Source: Halosimplex litoreum
GTDB taxonomy: Archaea > Halobacteriota > Halobacteria > Halobacteriales > Haloarculaceae
Assembly: GCF_016065055.1 (NCBI RefSeq)
Contig: NZ_CP065856.1
Coordinates: 2,479,836 to 2,543,835, forward strand
Direction of reading: 5' to 3'
DNA: 64,000 bases
Shown here: one piece after another, positions 7,761-14,993 of the stretch
Layout: every line of letters begins with the position of its first letter
Numbering within the stretch: the first letter of the stretch is position 1
Notes under the pieces: model-generated
What the model saw: the letters and a program-made list of their open reading frames with translations, nothing else
What the model was told of the DNA's origin: nothing
Database searches by the model: none
Made by a program: the position numbers and the translations under genes

Positions 7761-9152
7761 TTAGCGAATGTATCGGGGTTCGTCGTCGATCGCGGCGCGA
7801 TCGCGGTCGGTGCTCGTATCGTCGGTTCTAGAGGGGTCACGGAGTGCGCCAAAATCCTGGGCGCGGCTGTCGGCCGACTGGCTCGCGGACTCTTCGTCGG
7901 AGGCGTCGTCAGTGGATTTTGTAGTACTGCTCGACTGCGTTGGAGTACTGTCCGACGAGCCGGTGTCTGCGCTGGCAGTCGTACTGGATGGCCGTGCCAG
8001 CGCCCCCCGGAGTCGCGACCCTGCGTCGTTGAGTCGCGACCCTGCGGCGTGGGCTCGGGACTCTCCGGAGCCGAACACCGCCTGGCCGTCGGGCTTGAGT
8101 GCGGCCTTACCCTGTGTCCCGCGAGAGAAATTCCGTCCGCCGTGGGCGACAGTTCCGGCACGGTTTTTCGCCCCGCCCATTCGTGACTGAGCACGTCGCG
8201 TCGAGGCGTGTCGGGACGCGCTCTGGGCCATGAAGAAGATCGACCCGGCCTGCCAGAACAGGACGAACGGCGAGACGATCGCGACGATTGGGATGATGAG
8301 GGCAGTAAGCCACAGTCCGAGCCCCTCTACCGAGAAGCCGAAGTTCTCCCCGAGAATCTGCCCGAGGCGGAAGAGAAGTGCGACCGGAATCGTCATGAAG
8401 AGGAACGGAACGTAGAATCCGGCCATTCGCTTCATGAACTTCGAGACGAGGCTAAAGGGTCCGACCCCAGGAATCCAGAGTGCGATCAGGATCGGCATCA
8501 GGAGCGTGAAGAGGTAGAGGACCACTTCGCGGATGAAGTAGATGAGGATGACAAGCGCGATCAAGAAGAAATCTACCGAGAGGGTGATTGCCGTCACCAG
8601 CGCACCGACTCCAGAGACAGACAGCGTCTCGAAGAGCGTGATATTCGATAGGTCTGGAGCAAGAAATATAGCCAGTTCATTCGTGAACTGACGCGCAAAC
8701 GCATCCATCCACCACCATGCGAGAATGCCCAAAAGTCCAGCGAAGGCACGACGCTTCAATTTCGTACGATGGTAGCTACTGAAGAGGTAACTCGTCGATT
8801 CGAGGAAAATGACGATGCCTACAGAGAGGGCCCATAGTAGCAGTGCAAGGGGTGTGAGTACATCCCAGAAATAGCCATAGATACTTGTCCATGGGTTGTT
8901 CGTTGGAGCGACAAACACAGCATTCGGATGAGGGGTCCCGATGGCGACGCTCAGGGCACTATTCGCGTTGTTCTGAACTACTGTCTTGAGAGGATCAAAG
9001 AGAACTCTGAGGGCGTTCTTGATCGCCCAGACGATGGTGTTACCAAGTGCGCCGCCACCGTCCCCGTCACTCTGAGCACTAACAGACCCTATTGCAAACT
9101 GGAGGGCAATACAGACACTCAGTATCGAGGTCCAGTACGATCGATTACTCAT
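7761..9152 (-). CDS. Polytopic membrane protein, VirB6/TrbL-like
   Basis: 463 aa. A signal-like N-terminus (SYWTSILSVCIALQFAIGSVSAQ) is followed by about six to eight hydrophobic spans between residues 45 and 320, for example VLTPLALLLWALSVGIVIFLE and FFLIALVILIYFIREVVLYLFTLLMPILIALW. A hydrophilic Ser/Thr/Asp-rich cytoplasmic tail holds two direct repeats of GSRLxxA-type sequence. This matches VirB6/TrbL channel proteins in length and shape. The stop is one base from the next gene. The ATG at 9152 overlaps the upstream lipoprotein gene by 8 bases. Confidence 0.6.
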   Translation of the reverse strand: MSNRSYWTSILSVCIALQFAIGSVSAQSDGDGGGALGNTIVWAIKNALRVLFDPLKTVVQNNANSALSVAIGTPHPNAVFVAPTNNPWTSIYGYFWDVLTPLALLLWALSVGIVIFLESTSYLFSSYHRTKLKRRAFAGLLGILAWWWMDAFARQFTNELAIFLAPDLSNITLFETLSVSGVGALVTAITLSVDFFLIALVILIYFIREVVLYLFTLLMPILIALWIPGVGPFSLVSKFMKRMAGFYVPFLFMTIPVALLFRLGQILGENFGFSVEGLGLWLTALIIPIVAIVSPFVLFWQAGSIFFMAQSASRHASTRRAQSRMGGAKNRAGTVAHGGRNFSRGTQGKAALKPDGQAVFGSGESRAHAAGSRLNDAGSRLRGALARPSSTTASADTGSSDSTPTQSSSTTKSTDDASDEESASQSADSRAQDFGALRDPSRTDDTSTDRDRAAIDDEPRYIR

Positions 9153-9987
9153 CGGGATCGCTCGCCTCACGGGGTTCTATTTGGATGTCGCTGCAGGTTC
9201 CGCGGAAGTTTGCGCGGACAGGCTCTCCATCAAGAACCGCTCGGAGTTCGCGTTGCCCGTTCTCACCGATTCCAGTGGAAACGATCGCGGTTAGATTGAC
9301 CTCTAAACCGTTGCAGTGGTCGTCCTTCGAGAGGAGTAGCGGCGAGCGTATTCCCCGAAATACCGTCGAGTCTCCCGGTTGTAATATCACATCGTCCGCT
9401 GATTGCGGCTTTTCGAGATTCAGTAGAGGCGTTGATCTAGCGTAGTCAGTCGTGGGGATACGGTTGGCTGCCGAACGGGGTGCATTCTCGTATCCGACGT
9501 AGTAGACCCAGGTCGGGCCGGTTCCGGTATTCTCCACAGTGACGAGGAGATTCGCGCGGTTCGATGGCGTTGGCCGCCCACCAGTGTAGGGCTCGACGTT
9601 GGTAATCTCTAATTCGGGGGTCAACGGAATCGTCGTCGAGCCAACCTCCTCACCGTCTTCGACAGCAACCAGCGTGTGCTCGCCAGGCGTGTAGTGCCAC
9701 CCCCGCCGATAATCGAACAGACCAAGCTCGACTGTCGTCGCGCCCGTCGCGACCTGTGACGACTGGAATATCGATCCAGACGAATCGATCAGGTTGACCG
9801 TCGATACATCGTGGTCCTCTCGGAGCGTGACCCTGAGCGAGTTCCCCGAAACCGAGGTGTCCCGGAAGACGGACTCCGGGGTAGCAGTCCCGGCTGAATT
9901 GCCACCCGAACACCCGGCCAGTCCGGCTGCGGCGACTGCAAGCCCACCCTTGAGAAATCGCCGACGGGAGCGCTCCGTACCCGTCAT
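9145..9987 (-). CDS. Tat-exported lipoprotein of the conjugation operon
   Basis: 280 aa. The N-terminus MTGTERSRRRFLKGGLAVAAAGLAGC has the twin-arginine motif RRRFLKG, a hydrophobic core and a lipobox LAGC at residue 26, so it is exported folded and lipid-anchored to the cell surface. The mature part is beta-rich, with strands such as LEITNVEPYTGG...NRANLLVTVENTGTGPTWVYYVGYENAPR. No enzyme motif is visible. ATGA overlap with the upstream exoprotein gene sets the start. It probably helps build the outer part of the transfer apparatus; no bacterial counterpart is recognised. Confidence 0.72.
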   Translation of the reverse strand: MTGTERSRRRFLKGGLAVAAAGLAGCSGGNSAGTATPESVFRDTSVSGNSLRVTLREDHDVSTVNLIDSSGSIFQSSQVATGATTVELGLFDYRRGWHYTPGEHTLVAVEDGEEVGSTTIPLTPELEITNVEPYTGGRPTPSNRANLLVTVENTGTGPTWVYYVGYENAPRSAANRIPTTDYARSTPLLNLEKPQSADDVILQPGDSTVFRGIRSPLLLSKDDHCNGLEVNLTAIVSTGIGENGQRELRAVLDGEPVRANFRGTCSDIQIEPREASDPDE

Positions 9988-11702
9988 AGTCCCCTCCACG
10001 GTGGCCACACAGCCAGACCAGTAATCCGGTCGATGAGGAACACGGCGAGCAAGAACAGCCCGACGGGCACGCCAGCCCGGTAGATCGAAGTAACGACTCC
10101 GAGTACCGTCCCCTGGACGGAGACCGTGTCCGAATCACCGACGTGGGCCGTCTGTCGAAGCCACCACTCCGTCGGCTCGAAGCGGGCGTCGATCGCACCG
10201 GCTGGCCGGTCGATCGTCGTCGTGACCGTCCCATCTCTGCCCGTCTGGACGCGCTCGCCAGCGAGACGAACGTAACCCCCACTGTGGTCCGTCTCGATCG
10301 GCTCGCCCGTCTCCTCGTCCCGCAACGAGACATGGACGGTCGCCGTCCGGTCGGTCGTGTTCAGGACGGTGAGCGTGAGGTTGCTCCGGTGGATGGGTAC
10401 CTCCTCGAACGTGCGCGAGTCGACGTCGGTGTGAGCACCGCGGACCAACCCACGAGCGGTCACGTCCGACACGCTCCGGTTGGGTGTCTCGAAGCGCGTC
10501 ATTAGATTGTAGCTCGTCCGGTAGGGCCGTTCGAGCACGTCCAGGTTGACCGACCTGGGGAGCGTGGGTGGCCGTTGCTGGCGACCGTTCACGCGAAGGA
10601 TCGAGACGGTATCGGCTGGCGAAGCGGTCGGCCCGGTCTCGATCGGGTAGGCCGACACCTGCAGCGGGTGCATCGGTGAGTGTTCGGTCGCCGCGTCGTC
10701 GGCCGTCGACGTGACCAGCCGATCCCAGCTGGGATCGCGAGCGGAGTAGAATCGCCACACGCCGTTGACCTGCCCCTCAGGGAGAGAGTAGCCCAGCCAG
10801 GGCGCGGTCTTGAACATGGCCAGCCCGAGGTCGCCGTCGGGATAGCGGGCGTAGAATCCGAACACGTCCAGCGCGTACTCGCGCACCGACCGCGAGTCGG
10901 TCACGGTGAGATTCTCCGTCACGGTGGTCGTCTGCTCCGGCGCCCACGCCGTGCAGTTGCCCGCGCCGGTGGCGTTGGTACACCAGGTGTACGTTCGCTC
11001 CAGCGCGACCGAGAGATTCGCCTGGACGGTGAGCGTGTGATTCAGCCCGCGGTCGTCGGACAGGTCGTATGCCAAGTGTGGCGTTCGCGTCTCGCTCGAT
11101 TTGGCTTCGCGCTCGCCGTCGACGAAGAGCTGTATTTGCGTGACGTTGTGCGACGCCAGCGCCCACCGTTCTCGCTCCGTCTCGGTCGTAGCGTTCCCTG
11201 GGACACGAAGTCGATAATCGAGCGTCGCGAGCATGGCACCCTCCGAGGCGACGTAGTAGGGCTGGCGCTCGGGCGTGAGACGGGCATCGGTCGACGGCTG
11301 GGTGGTGAAGACCTCGGTGTACGCATCGCGGATGTACGTCCCGTCACGTAACGTCGCACCCGGTGGGTGGACCGATTCGTCGCGCTGAAAGCCCGGCAAC
11401 CGATCGAGTTGTGCGCGGTTTCGCCGCTCGATAGCTTTCGGTGGCCGGTTGAACGGGATGTCCGTCGTGGCCGCCAGCGCGTTCGTCGGCGACCCCGTCT
11501 GGTTGCGGAGCGCGGAACCGTTGATCGTGTCGCGGTCCCGAGACCAGAGACTCCGATTGTCGCCGTGGTGATAGTCGTCGTCCGGGCCGAACGCGCTGGT
11601 ATCGAGCGGGCGGGCGACCGACTGGGTCGCGACGAGCGCGCTCGTCGCCAGCAGGAGCGCTACTGCGACGCCGGCGCCGAGCGAGCGACTTAGAAGCTGC
11701 AA
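9984..11702 (-). CDS. Large secreted/anchored exoprotein of the conjugation operon
   Basis: 572 aa. A Sec-type signal (LGAGVAVALLLATSALVATQSVA) is followed by an extracellular region with many N-glycosylation sequons (NRS, NQT, NAT, NHT, NLS, NLT) and a carboxypeptidase-regulatory or beta-sandwich-like segment (VHVSLRDEETGEPIETDHSGGYVRLAGERVQTGRDG). It ends in one membrane span near 540-560 and a short cytoplasmic tail. The likely start is TTG at 11702, overlapping the upstream pilin gene by 13 bases; no ATG fits the signal peptide. An adhesin-like or structural surface component of the transfer machine is inferred from position. Confidence 0.68.
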   Translation of the reverse strand: MQLLSRSLGAGVAVALLLATSALVATQSVARPLDTSAFGPDDDYHHGDNRSLWSRDRDTINGSALRNQTGSPTNALAATTDIPFNRPPKAIERRNRAQLDRLPGFQRDESVHPPGATLRDGTYIRDAYTEVFTTQPSTDARLTPERQPYYVASEGAMLATLDYRLRVPGNATTETERERWALASHNVTQIQLFVDGEREAKSSETRTPHLAYDLSDDRGLNHTLTVQANLSVALERTYTWCTNATGAGNCTAWAPEQTTTVTENLTVTDSRSVREYALDVFGFYARYPDGDLGLAMFKTAPWLGYSLPEGQVNGVWRFYSARDPSWDRLVTSTADDAATEHSPMHPLQVSAYPIETGPTASPADTVSILRVNGRQQRPPTLPRSVNLDVLERPYRTSYNLMTRFETPNRSVSDVTARGLVRGAHTDVDSRTFEEVPIHRSNLTLTVLNTTDRTATVHVSLRDEETGEPIETDHSGGYVRLAGERVQTGRDGTVTTTIDRPAGAIDARFEPTEWWLRQTAHVGDSDTVSVQGTVLGVVTSIYRAGVPVGLFLLAVFLIDRITGLAVWPPWRGL

Positions 11703-12145
11703 CTGGCGCCCCCTGCCACGACGGACGTGAGCAGGAACTGCAGGATGGTCGTCCCCAGCGGTGCGACGATGACGCCCCAGACGACTGCCTGAACGCGCAT
11801 CGATTTGAGTTCCTTCTTCGTATCGGCACGCCGGATCACCGGGATCGCGACGGTCGTCCCGAGCGCGACCAGCCCGCCGATGAGCGGGCCACCGAACTGG
11901 ATGAGCGTGAAGAGATTCCGGACCGTCGTCGCCATGTCCGTCTGGCAGAAGCTACTGCCGACACCGGTGCCGTTCGGCGCTGCTGTCGCCGTCTGTGCGG
12001 CCGCCGGTTCGACCAGCACGAGAGCGAGTCCCCCAACAGCGAGTGCGAGCCACGAGAGTGTCGGTGCGAACCCGGCAACGGCACTGCGAAGCATACCTGA
12101 CTGATCCTCCTGCGCGAAATCTGCCTGCGGCGTATCGTCGTTCAT
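11690..12145 (-). CDS. VirB2/TrbC-like pilin or small membrane subunit
   Basis: 151 aa, first gene of the operon. A cytoplasmic head is followed by a hydrophobic signal-like span (LSWLALAVGGLALVLVEPAAAQ) with an AxA-type cleavage site. Two further spans (TLIQFGGPLIGGLVALGTTVAI and VQAVVWGVIVAPLGTTILQFLLTS) have a basic loop RRADTKKELK between them. That is the size and two-span layout of VirB2/TrbC major pilins. Two Cys remain in the mature part. Being first in the operon also fits a pilin gene. Confidence 0.65.
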   Translation of the reverse strand: MNDDTPQADFAQEDQSGMLRSAVAGFAPTLSWLALAVGGLALVLVEPAAAQTATAAPNGTGVGSSFCQTDMATTVRNLFTLIQFGGPLIGGLVALGTTVAIPVIRRADTKKELKSMRVQAVVWGVIVAPLGTTILQFLLTSVVAGGASCSF

Positions 12146-12394
12146 GGATATAGCTGGCGCTCGATGTGCCGAATCACACCCTCTCAGTGGGGCGAACGGC
12201 GCGAAACGAGCGACCTACTTCAGATCGCCCCGTGCCGTTGTAAATATCTTCGCTATTGGCCATGAAAATAGTAGTATTAGACATCAATTCTCGATAACTG
12301 TGGATATTCGTCGACTGCGTATCGGCTACTCAATGATACATACAGTTACTATCCAGTTGCTAACGGAGCTGCGAGACAGGTCGAACTCGCCGGA

Positions 12395-12440
12395 TGATTC
12401 CCGTGGCGGGATTCCCGCGTCTTCAGGCGCGGGAGGTTGT
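12395..12440. mobile_element. IS200/IS605-type end remnant
   Basis: A hairpin CCCGCG-TCTTCAGG-CGCGGG (12414-12433) in the context GATTCCCGCG...GGGAGG is the signature of the subterminal hairpin of haloarchaeal IS200/IS605 elements. No transposase gene adjoins it, so it is a leftover end. The 450 bases between the pilin gene and 12603 otherwise hold only AT-rich promoter-like DNA. Confidence 0.5.
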
Positions 12441-12602
12441 CGATCAGGCACCCTTCCCGTTCTAAGCAGGGGTGGCTGACTGAGCAGCTGCCGACCAGGC
12501 TTCATCAGCAGAATCGGTTGTTAGAGGCGAATCAGCCACTTTCAGGCGCTGCCGACACTGGCCAGCGAAACATGTACTCCCCTCGAATACGTCGAATACA
12601 AC

Positions 12603-12788
12603 ATGAGCTCGTCCATCCGGATTTCCGACGAAACGAAACGGAAACTCGAGCTGGTGAAACAAGATGACGAGACGTACGATGAGTTGCTCGCCCGCCTCGC
12701 GACGACGGAGAAGGATCTGGAAGAGAGAGGTGGCTTCGCTGATGACGGTGTCGTCGAAGATATGGCTCGCGCTCGTGAGGAGATTTGA
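12603..12788 (+). CDS. Orphan VapB-like antitoxin (DUF7557-like)
   Basis: 61 aa: MSSSIRISDETKRKLELVKQ, then DDETYDELLARLATTEKDLEERGGF. The first part is a ribbon-helix-helix strand and helix; the second is an acidic tail of the kind that wraps a PIN toxin. In haloarchaea such genes usually overlap a vapC toxin gene downstream. Here the 60 bases after the stop are IS-end-like sequence, then the opposite-strand gene at 12851. So the toxin is missing and the antitoxin stands alone. Confidence 0.7.
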   Translation: MSSSIRISDETKRKLELVKQDDETYDELLARLATTEKDLEERGGFADDGVVEDMARAREEI

Positions 12789-12850
12789 CTTCCTCCCACG
12801 CCTAACCCCACTTCCTCAAGGAACGACCGAAGGGAGTAGGGTAGGGCAGC
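12789..12850. mobile_element. Possible second IS200/IS605 end remnant
   Basis: The sequence GACTTCCTCCCACGCC just after the antitoxin stop resembles the terminal sequence of haloarchaeal IS200/IS605 elements, but the companion hairpin arm is lost. It stands where the cognate toxin gene would be expected. Weak evidence. Confidence 0.3.
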
Positions 12851-13279
12851 TCACTCCCAGAATGCTTGCACTCGCTCATCCAGATCATCTAATATGTGTG
12901 TGAGAACAGCCCGCCAGTCGGCCTCGTATGAAACATTCTCGCCAGGAGTGTCCGCATCTGGCGGCGGATGAAAGTGGGCTCGTGTATTGTGGTCATCTGG
13001 GTGTCTGTCCCAGCGACATTCCCACTTCGATCCGTCCTGATACTGCTCTGAATAGTGGATCGAAAAGTCGTCTGTCTCGAACCATCGAATCCGTAAGTAT
13101 GCCCGGTCGATAGCTGCTGGAAAGTACCCGCTATCGTAGTCTGCGACGACTGCGTTTGGCGCTGCTGACGGTCGTTCCTGAGTATCTTCGAACCGCTCAC
13201 TCGCTGATAATCGACGCCCAATCCGCTGTAACACGGTAGCATCAATTGGGCCAGTCGCTGCGGCCGAGTCCTCAGGCAT
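12851..13279 (-). CDS. Haloarchaeal hypothetical protein, partner of DUF7342-like gene
   Basis: 142 aa. The central block is YLRIRWFETDDFSIHYSEQYQDG followed by WECRWDRHPDDHNTRAHFHPPPDA, and the C-terminus is VLTHILDDLDERVQAFWE. Similar short proteins follow winged-helix genes of this kind in other haloarchaea, as I recall. The His-rich HPDDHNTRAHFHPP stretch could bind metal. The ATG at 13279 overlaps the upstream stop (ATGCCTGA); starts at 13309 or 13330 would overlap more. Function unknown; tight coupling suggests it works with the upstream regulator. Confidence 0.68.
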   Translation of the reverse strand: MPEDSAAATGPIDATVLQRIGRRLSASERFEDTQERPSAAPNAVVADYDSGYFPAAIDRAYLRIRWFETDDFSIHYSEQYQDGSKWECRWDRHPDDHNTRAHFHPPPDADTPGENVSYEADWRAVLTHILDDLDERVQAFWE

Positions 13280-13841
13280 CGATTCGTCCGTCGCTCGCAC
13301 CTGAGGCATGCATCTCTCGTCGCGCCGCATCGAATAACGTTGCCCGTCGTTCGAGCGTCTGCCAGTCGCTTAGCGCCTTCCAGGTCGCTTCGACCGACGT
13401 ACCGTCCTCGGCGTCGACCAGGGATACGTCCGCAGGGGTTTCAGCATCGAACCGCTCTCGGTAGTCCGCAATCTGGTCCATCGTCTCCGAGAGCACTTCG
13501 ACGATCTCGTCGTCCGAGTACTTCTCACGGATCTGCTCGATTCGTCGCCACCGCCAGTACGAGTCGTTGCGCTCGTACCGGACTGGCCGGCCGGCTCTCT
13601 CACGCACCATCCCCATCTCGGTGAACCACCCGAGGTAATCCCGGGCCGTCTCGGTATCACATCCCGCTCGCTCGGCTATCGTCGAAACCTTCGCGGGCTC
13701 ACGGAGCAAGAGAATCACGTCCAGCATTCGCTCCCGGATTGGGCCGCCTTTCAGCACCGCTTCGGGGTCGTCCCACTCGGAGAAGTCGGGCGGTTCCTCG
13801 TCTGCATCGCGAATGTCATCCCGCGTGTCGGTCAGGTCCAT
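13272..13841 (-). CDS. Winged-helix protein, DUF7342-like
   Basis: 189 aa. After an acidic head (PPDFSEWDDPEAVLKGGPIRERMLDVILLL) comes an HTH: EPAKVSTIAERAGCDTETARDYLGWFTEMGMV, with a wing RERAGRPVRYERNDSYWRWRRIEQIREKY. The C-terminal helical part ends WQTLERRATLFDAARREM. This is a recurrent haloarchaeal plasmid family that I know as DUF7342. It is likely a DNA-binding regulator or antitoxin-type partner for the overlapping downstream gene. Tandem repeats just upstream may be its own operator. Confidence 0.75.
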   Translation of the reverse strand: MDLTDTRDDIRDADEEPPDFSEWDDPEAVLKGGPIRERMLDVILLLREPAKVSTIAERAGCDTETARDYLGWFTEMGMVRERAGRPVRYERNDSYWRWRRIEQIREKYSDDEIVEVLSETMDQIADYRERFDAETPADVSLVDAEDGTSVEATWKALSDWQTLERRATLFDAARREMHASGASDGRIDA

Positions 13842-13853
13842 ACGAGGTCACCG

Positions 13854-13890
13854 TGCTATGCATGCTATGCGCCATGCTGTAATATATTTG
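13854..13890 (-). promoter_or_regulatory. Promoter with tandem 9-bp repeats
   Basis: Two copies of GCTATGC (13855-13861 and 13864-13870) lie in a 9-bp tandem, TGCTATGCATGCTATGC, followed by a TATA-like TAATATATT around 13880. All lie within 50 bases of the start at 13841. The repeats between TATA box and start suit an autorepression site. Confidence 0.45.
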
Positions 13891-14027
13891 CTGGTGCGGA
13901 ATTATATCAGCAGCTGTCTTCACCGTCGACCATCTGTCGGACACACTGCCGCGTATTTGGTATAAACTCTCAAGGGTGGTGGGGAGTCAGTTCGTGATCG
14001 CCTGGGGATTGCTTCGAACAGTGTCGG

Positions 14028-14062
14028 ATTCCTCCCACGGCTCAAGCCGTGGACATCCTCCT
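14028..14062. mobile_element. IS200/IS605-type end hairpin remnant
   Basis: The hairpin CCACGG-CTCAAG-CCGTGG (14035-14052), with GATTCCTC before and ACATCCTCC after, is the standard haloarchaeal IS200/IS605 end. No transposase frame adjoins. The gap from 13890 to 14114 otherwise shows nothing I can support. Confidence 0.55.
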
Positions 14063-14114
14063 TGCACCTTTGTGACTGCCACTTCTGTGTACTGGAGAGA
14101 TAAAAGGAGGCCAA

Positions 14115-14498
14115 TTAGGGGAGGGGGTTATTTTGATCGTCCAGTTCGCCGGCCTGTTCCTTGTCTCCGAGATGGGTCAGTAGCTCCCACTCGAATTTGG
14201 CGAAGGCTTCATTGGCATCGTTCTCTGTGTTGAGGGCATACATTTGGCTGTTGCCGACGCGACGGGTTTCTTCAATGAGTCCCCATCCCTTGAGGGTGTC
14301 CAGATATTTGTAGACTGTATCGCGCTTGAGGTTGGCGTAATCGGCGATCTCTGTCACATTGAAGTCCATCTCTGGGTTGCCAACGAAGGTAGCCAGAATC
14401 TTCGTTTTGGGGTGGTCACCAAGGACGGAGACCAGCACATGCTCGTCAGTAACGTGTGCCTCGTCGCTTGGGTCTTCGGGCTTGGTGTCCGTGGCCAT
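14115..14498 (-). CDS. Winged-helix transcriptional regulator
   Basis: 127 aa. VLVSVLGDHPKTKILATFVGNPEMDFNVTEIADYANLKRDTVYKYLDTLKGWGLIEETRRVGNSQMYALN is a complete winged helix with recognition helix KRDTVYKYL, common in haloarchaeal regulators. The C-terminal acidic tail ends DDQNNPLP. It is transcribed divergently from 14638, and the 139-base gap contains repeats that could be its operator. Confidence 0.82.
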   Translation of the reverse strand: MATDTKPEDPSDEAHVTDEHVLVSVLGDHPKTKILATFVGNPEMDFNVTEIADYANLKRDTVYKYLDTLKGWGLIEETRRVGNSQMYALNTENDANEAFAKFEWELLTHLGDKEQAGELDDQNNPLP

Positions 14499-14563
14499 CT
14501 TGTTCCAGGGTATGAAGAGTGAGGTTAAAAATGTGTCTATAGTTGGGGCTTGACTAACCCATT

Positions 14564-14606
14564 TGATGGGCAGTGCTGTCCATGCTGATGGGCAGACTTA
14601 TTATAG
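14564..14606 (+). promoter_or_regulatory. Promoter with direct repeats TGATGGGCAG
   Basis: TGATGGGCAG occurs at 14564-14573 and 14586-14595, 22 bases apart (two helical turns), just before a TATA-like CTTATTATA at 14598-14606. The ATG of the rightward gene is at 14638. A dimeric winged-helix protein such as the product of the divergent gene could bind here. This is inference from the layout. Confidence 0.45.
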
Positions 14607-14637
14607 AATGGAAAGTAGACGGTAAGTGAGGTGAGAC

Positions 14638-14922
14638 ATGGAAGACGAGGAAATAGAACTCGCGATCAAGATGGTGGAGTATCTCGTGAAAAACAAAGTC
14701 ACTGGAAACCACAAGAAGCAGGTGGATACGGTCATCAACAAATCTGGACTCCCGGTTCACGCGAAGGGCGATGCCCGAGATGTTCTAGAGGAGATAGCCA
14801 CGTCTCCGCCGCCGATTGAGATGTATGGGGGCGGGCATCGGCAAAACGTCCGTCTTACATCTATCCAAGATGGTGTCGAATTCATCGAGGAGAACGGCGG
14901 CGACCCTCCTTGGGGTTTCTAA
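14638..14922 (+). CDS. Hypothetical protein, 94 aa
   Basis: Starts MEDEEIELAIKMVEYLVKNKVTGNHKKQVDTVINKSGLP and ends FIEENGGDPPWGF. The N-terminal half looks helical and the middle holds HAKGDARDVLEEIATSP. A well-placed TATA box and the divergent regulator support a real gene. It is less acidic than its neighbours. I do not recognise the family. Confidence 0.6.
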   Translation: MEDEEIELAIKMVEYLVKNKVTGNHKKQVDTVINKSGLPVHAKGDARDVLEEIATSPPPIEMYGGGHRQNVRLTSIQDGVEFIEENGGDPPWGF

Positions 14923-14993
14923 CTGACTTGAACTCGGCTTTTTATTCGTGTTCTCGAATATCCGCGATTGCATCCATCGTCTCGTGGGAGTGA

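Noticed and set aside
13920..14114. A 64-codon minus-strand open frame
   Set aside because: It runs through an IS200/IS605 end hairpin, is not acidic and has no recognisable pattern.
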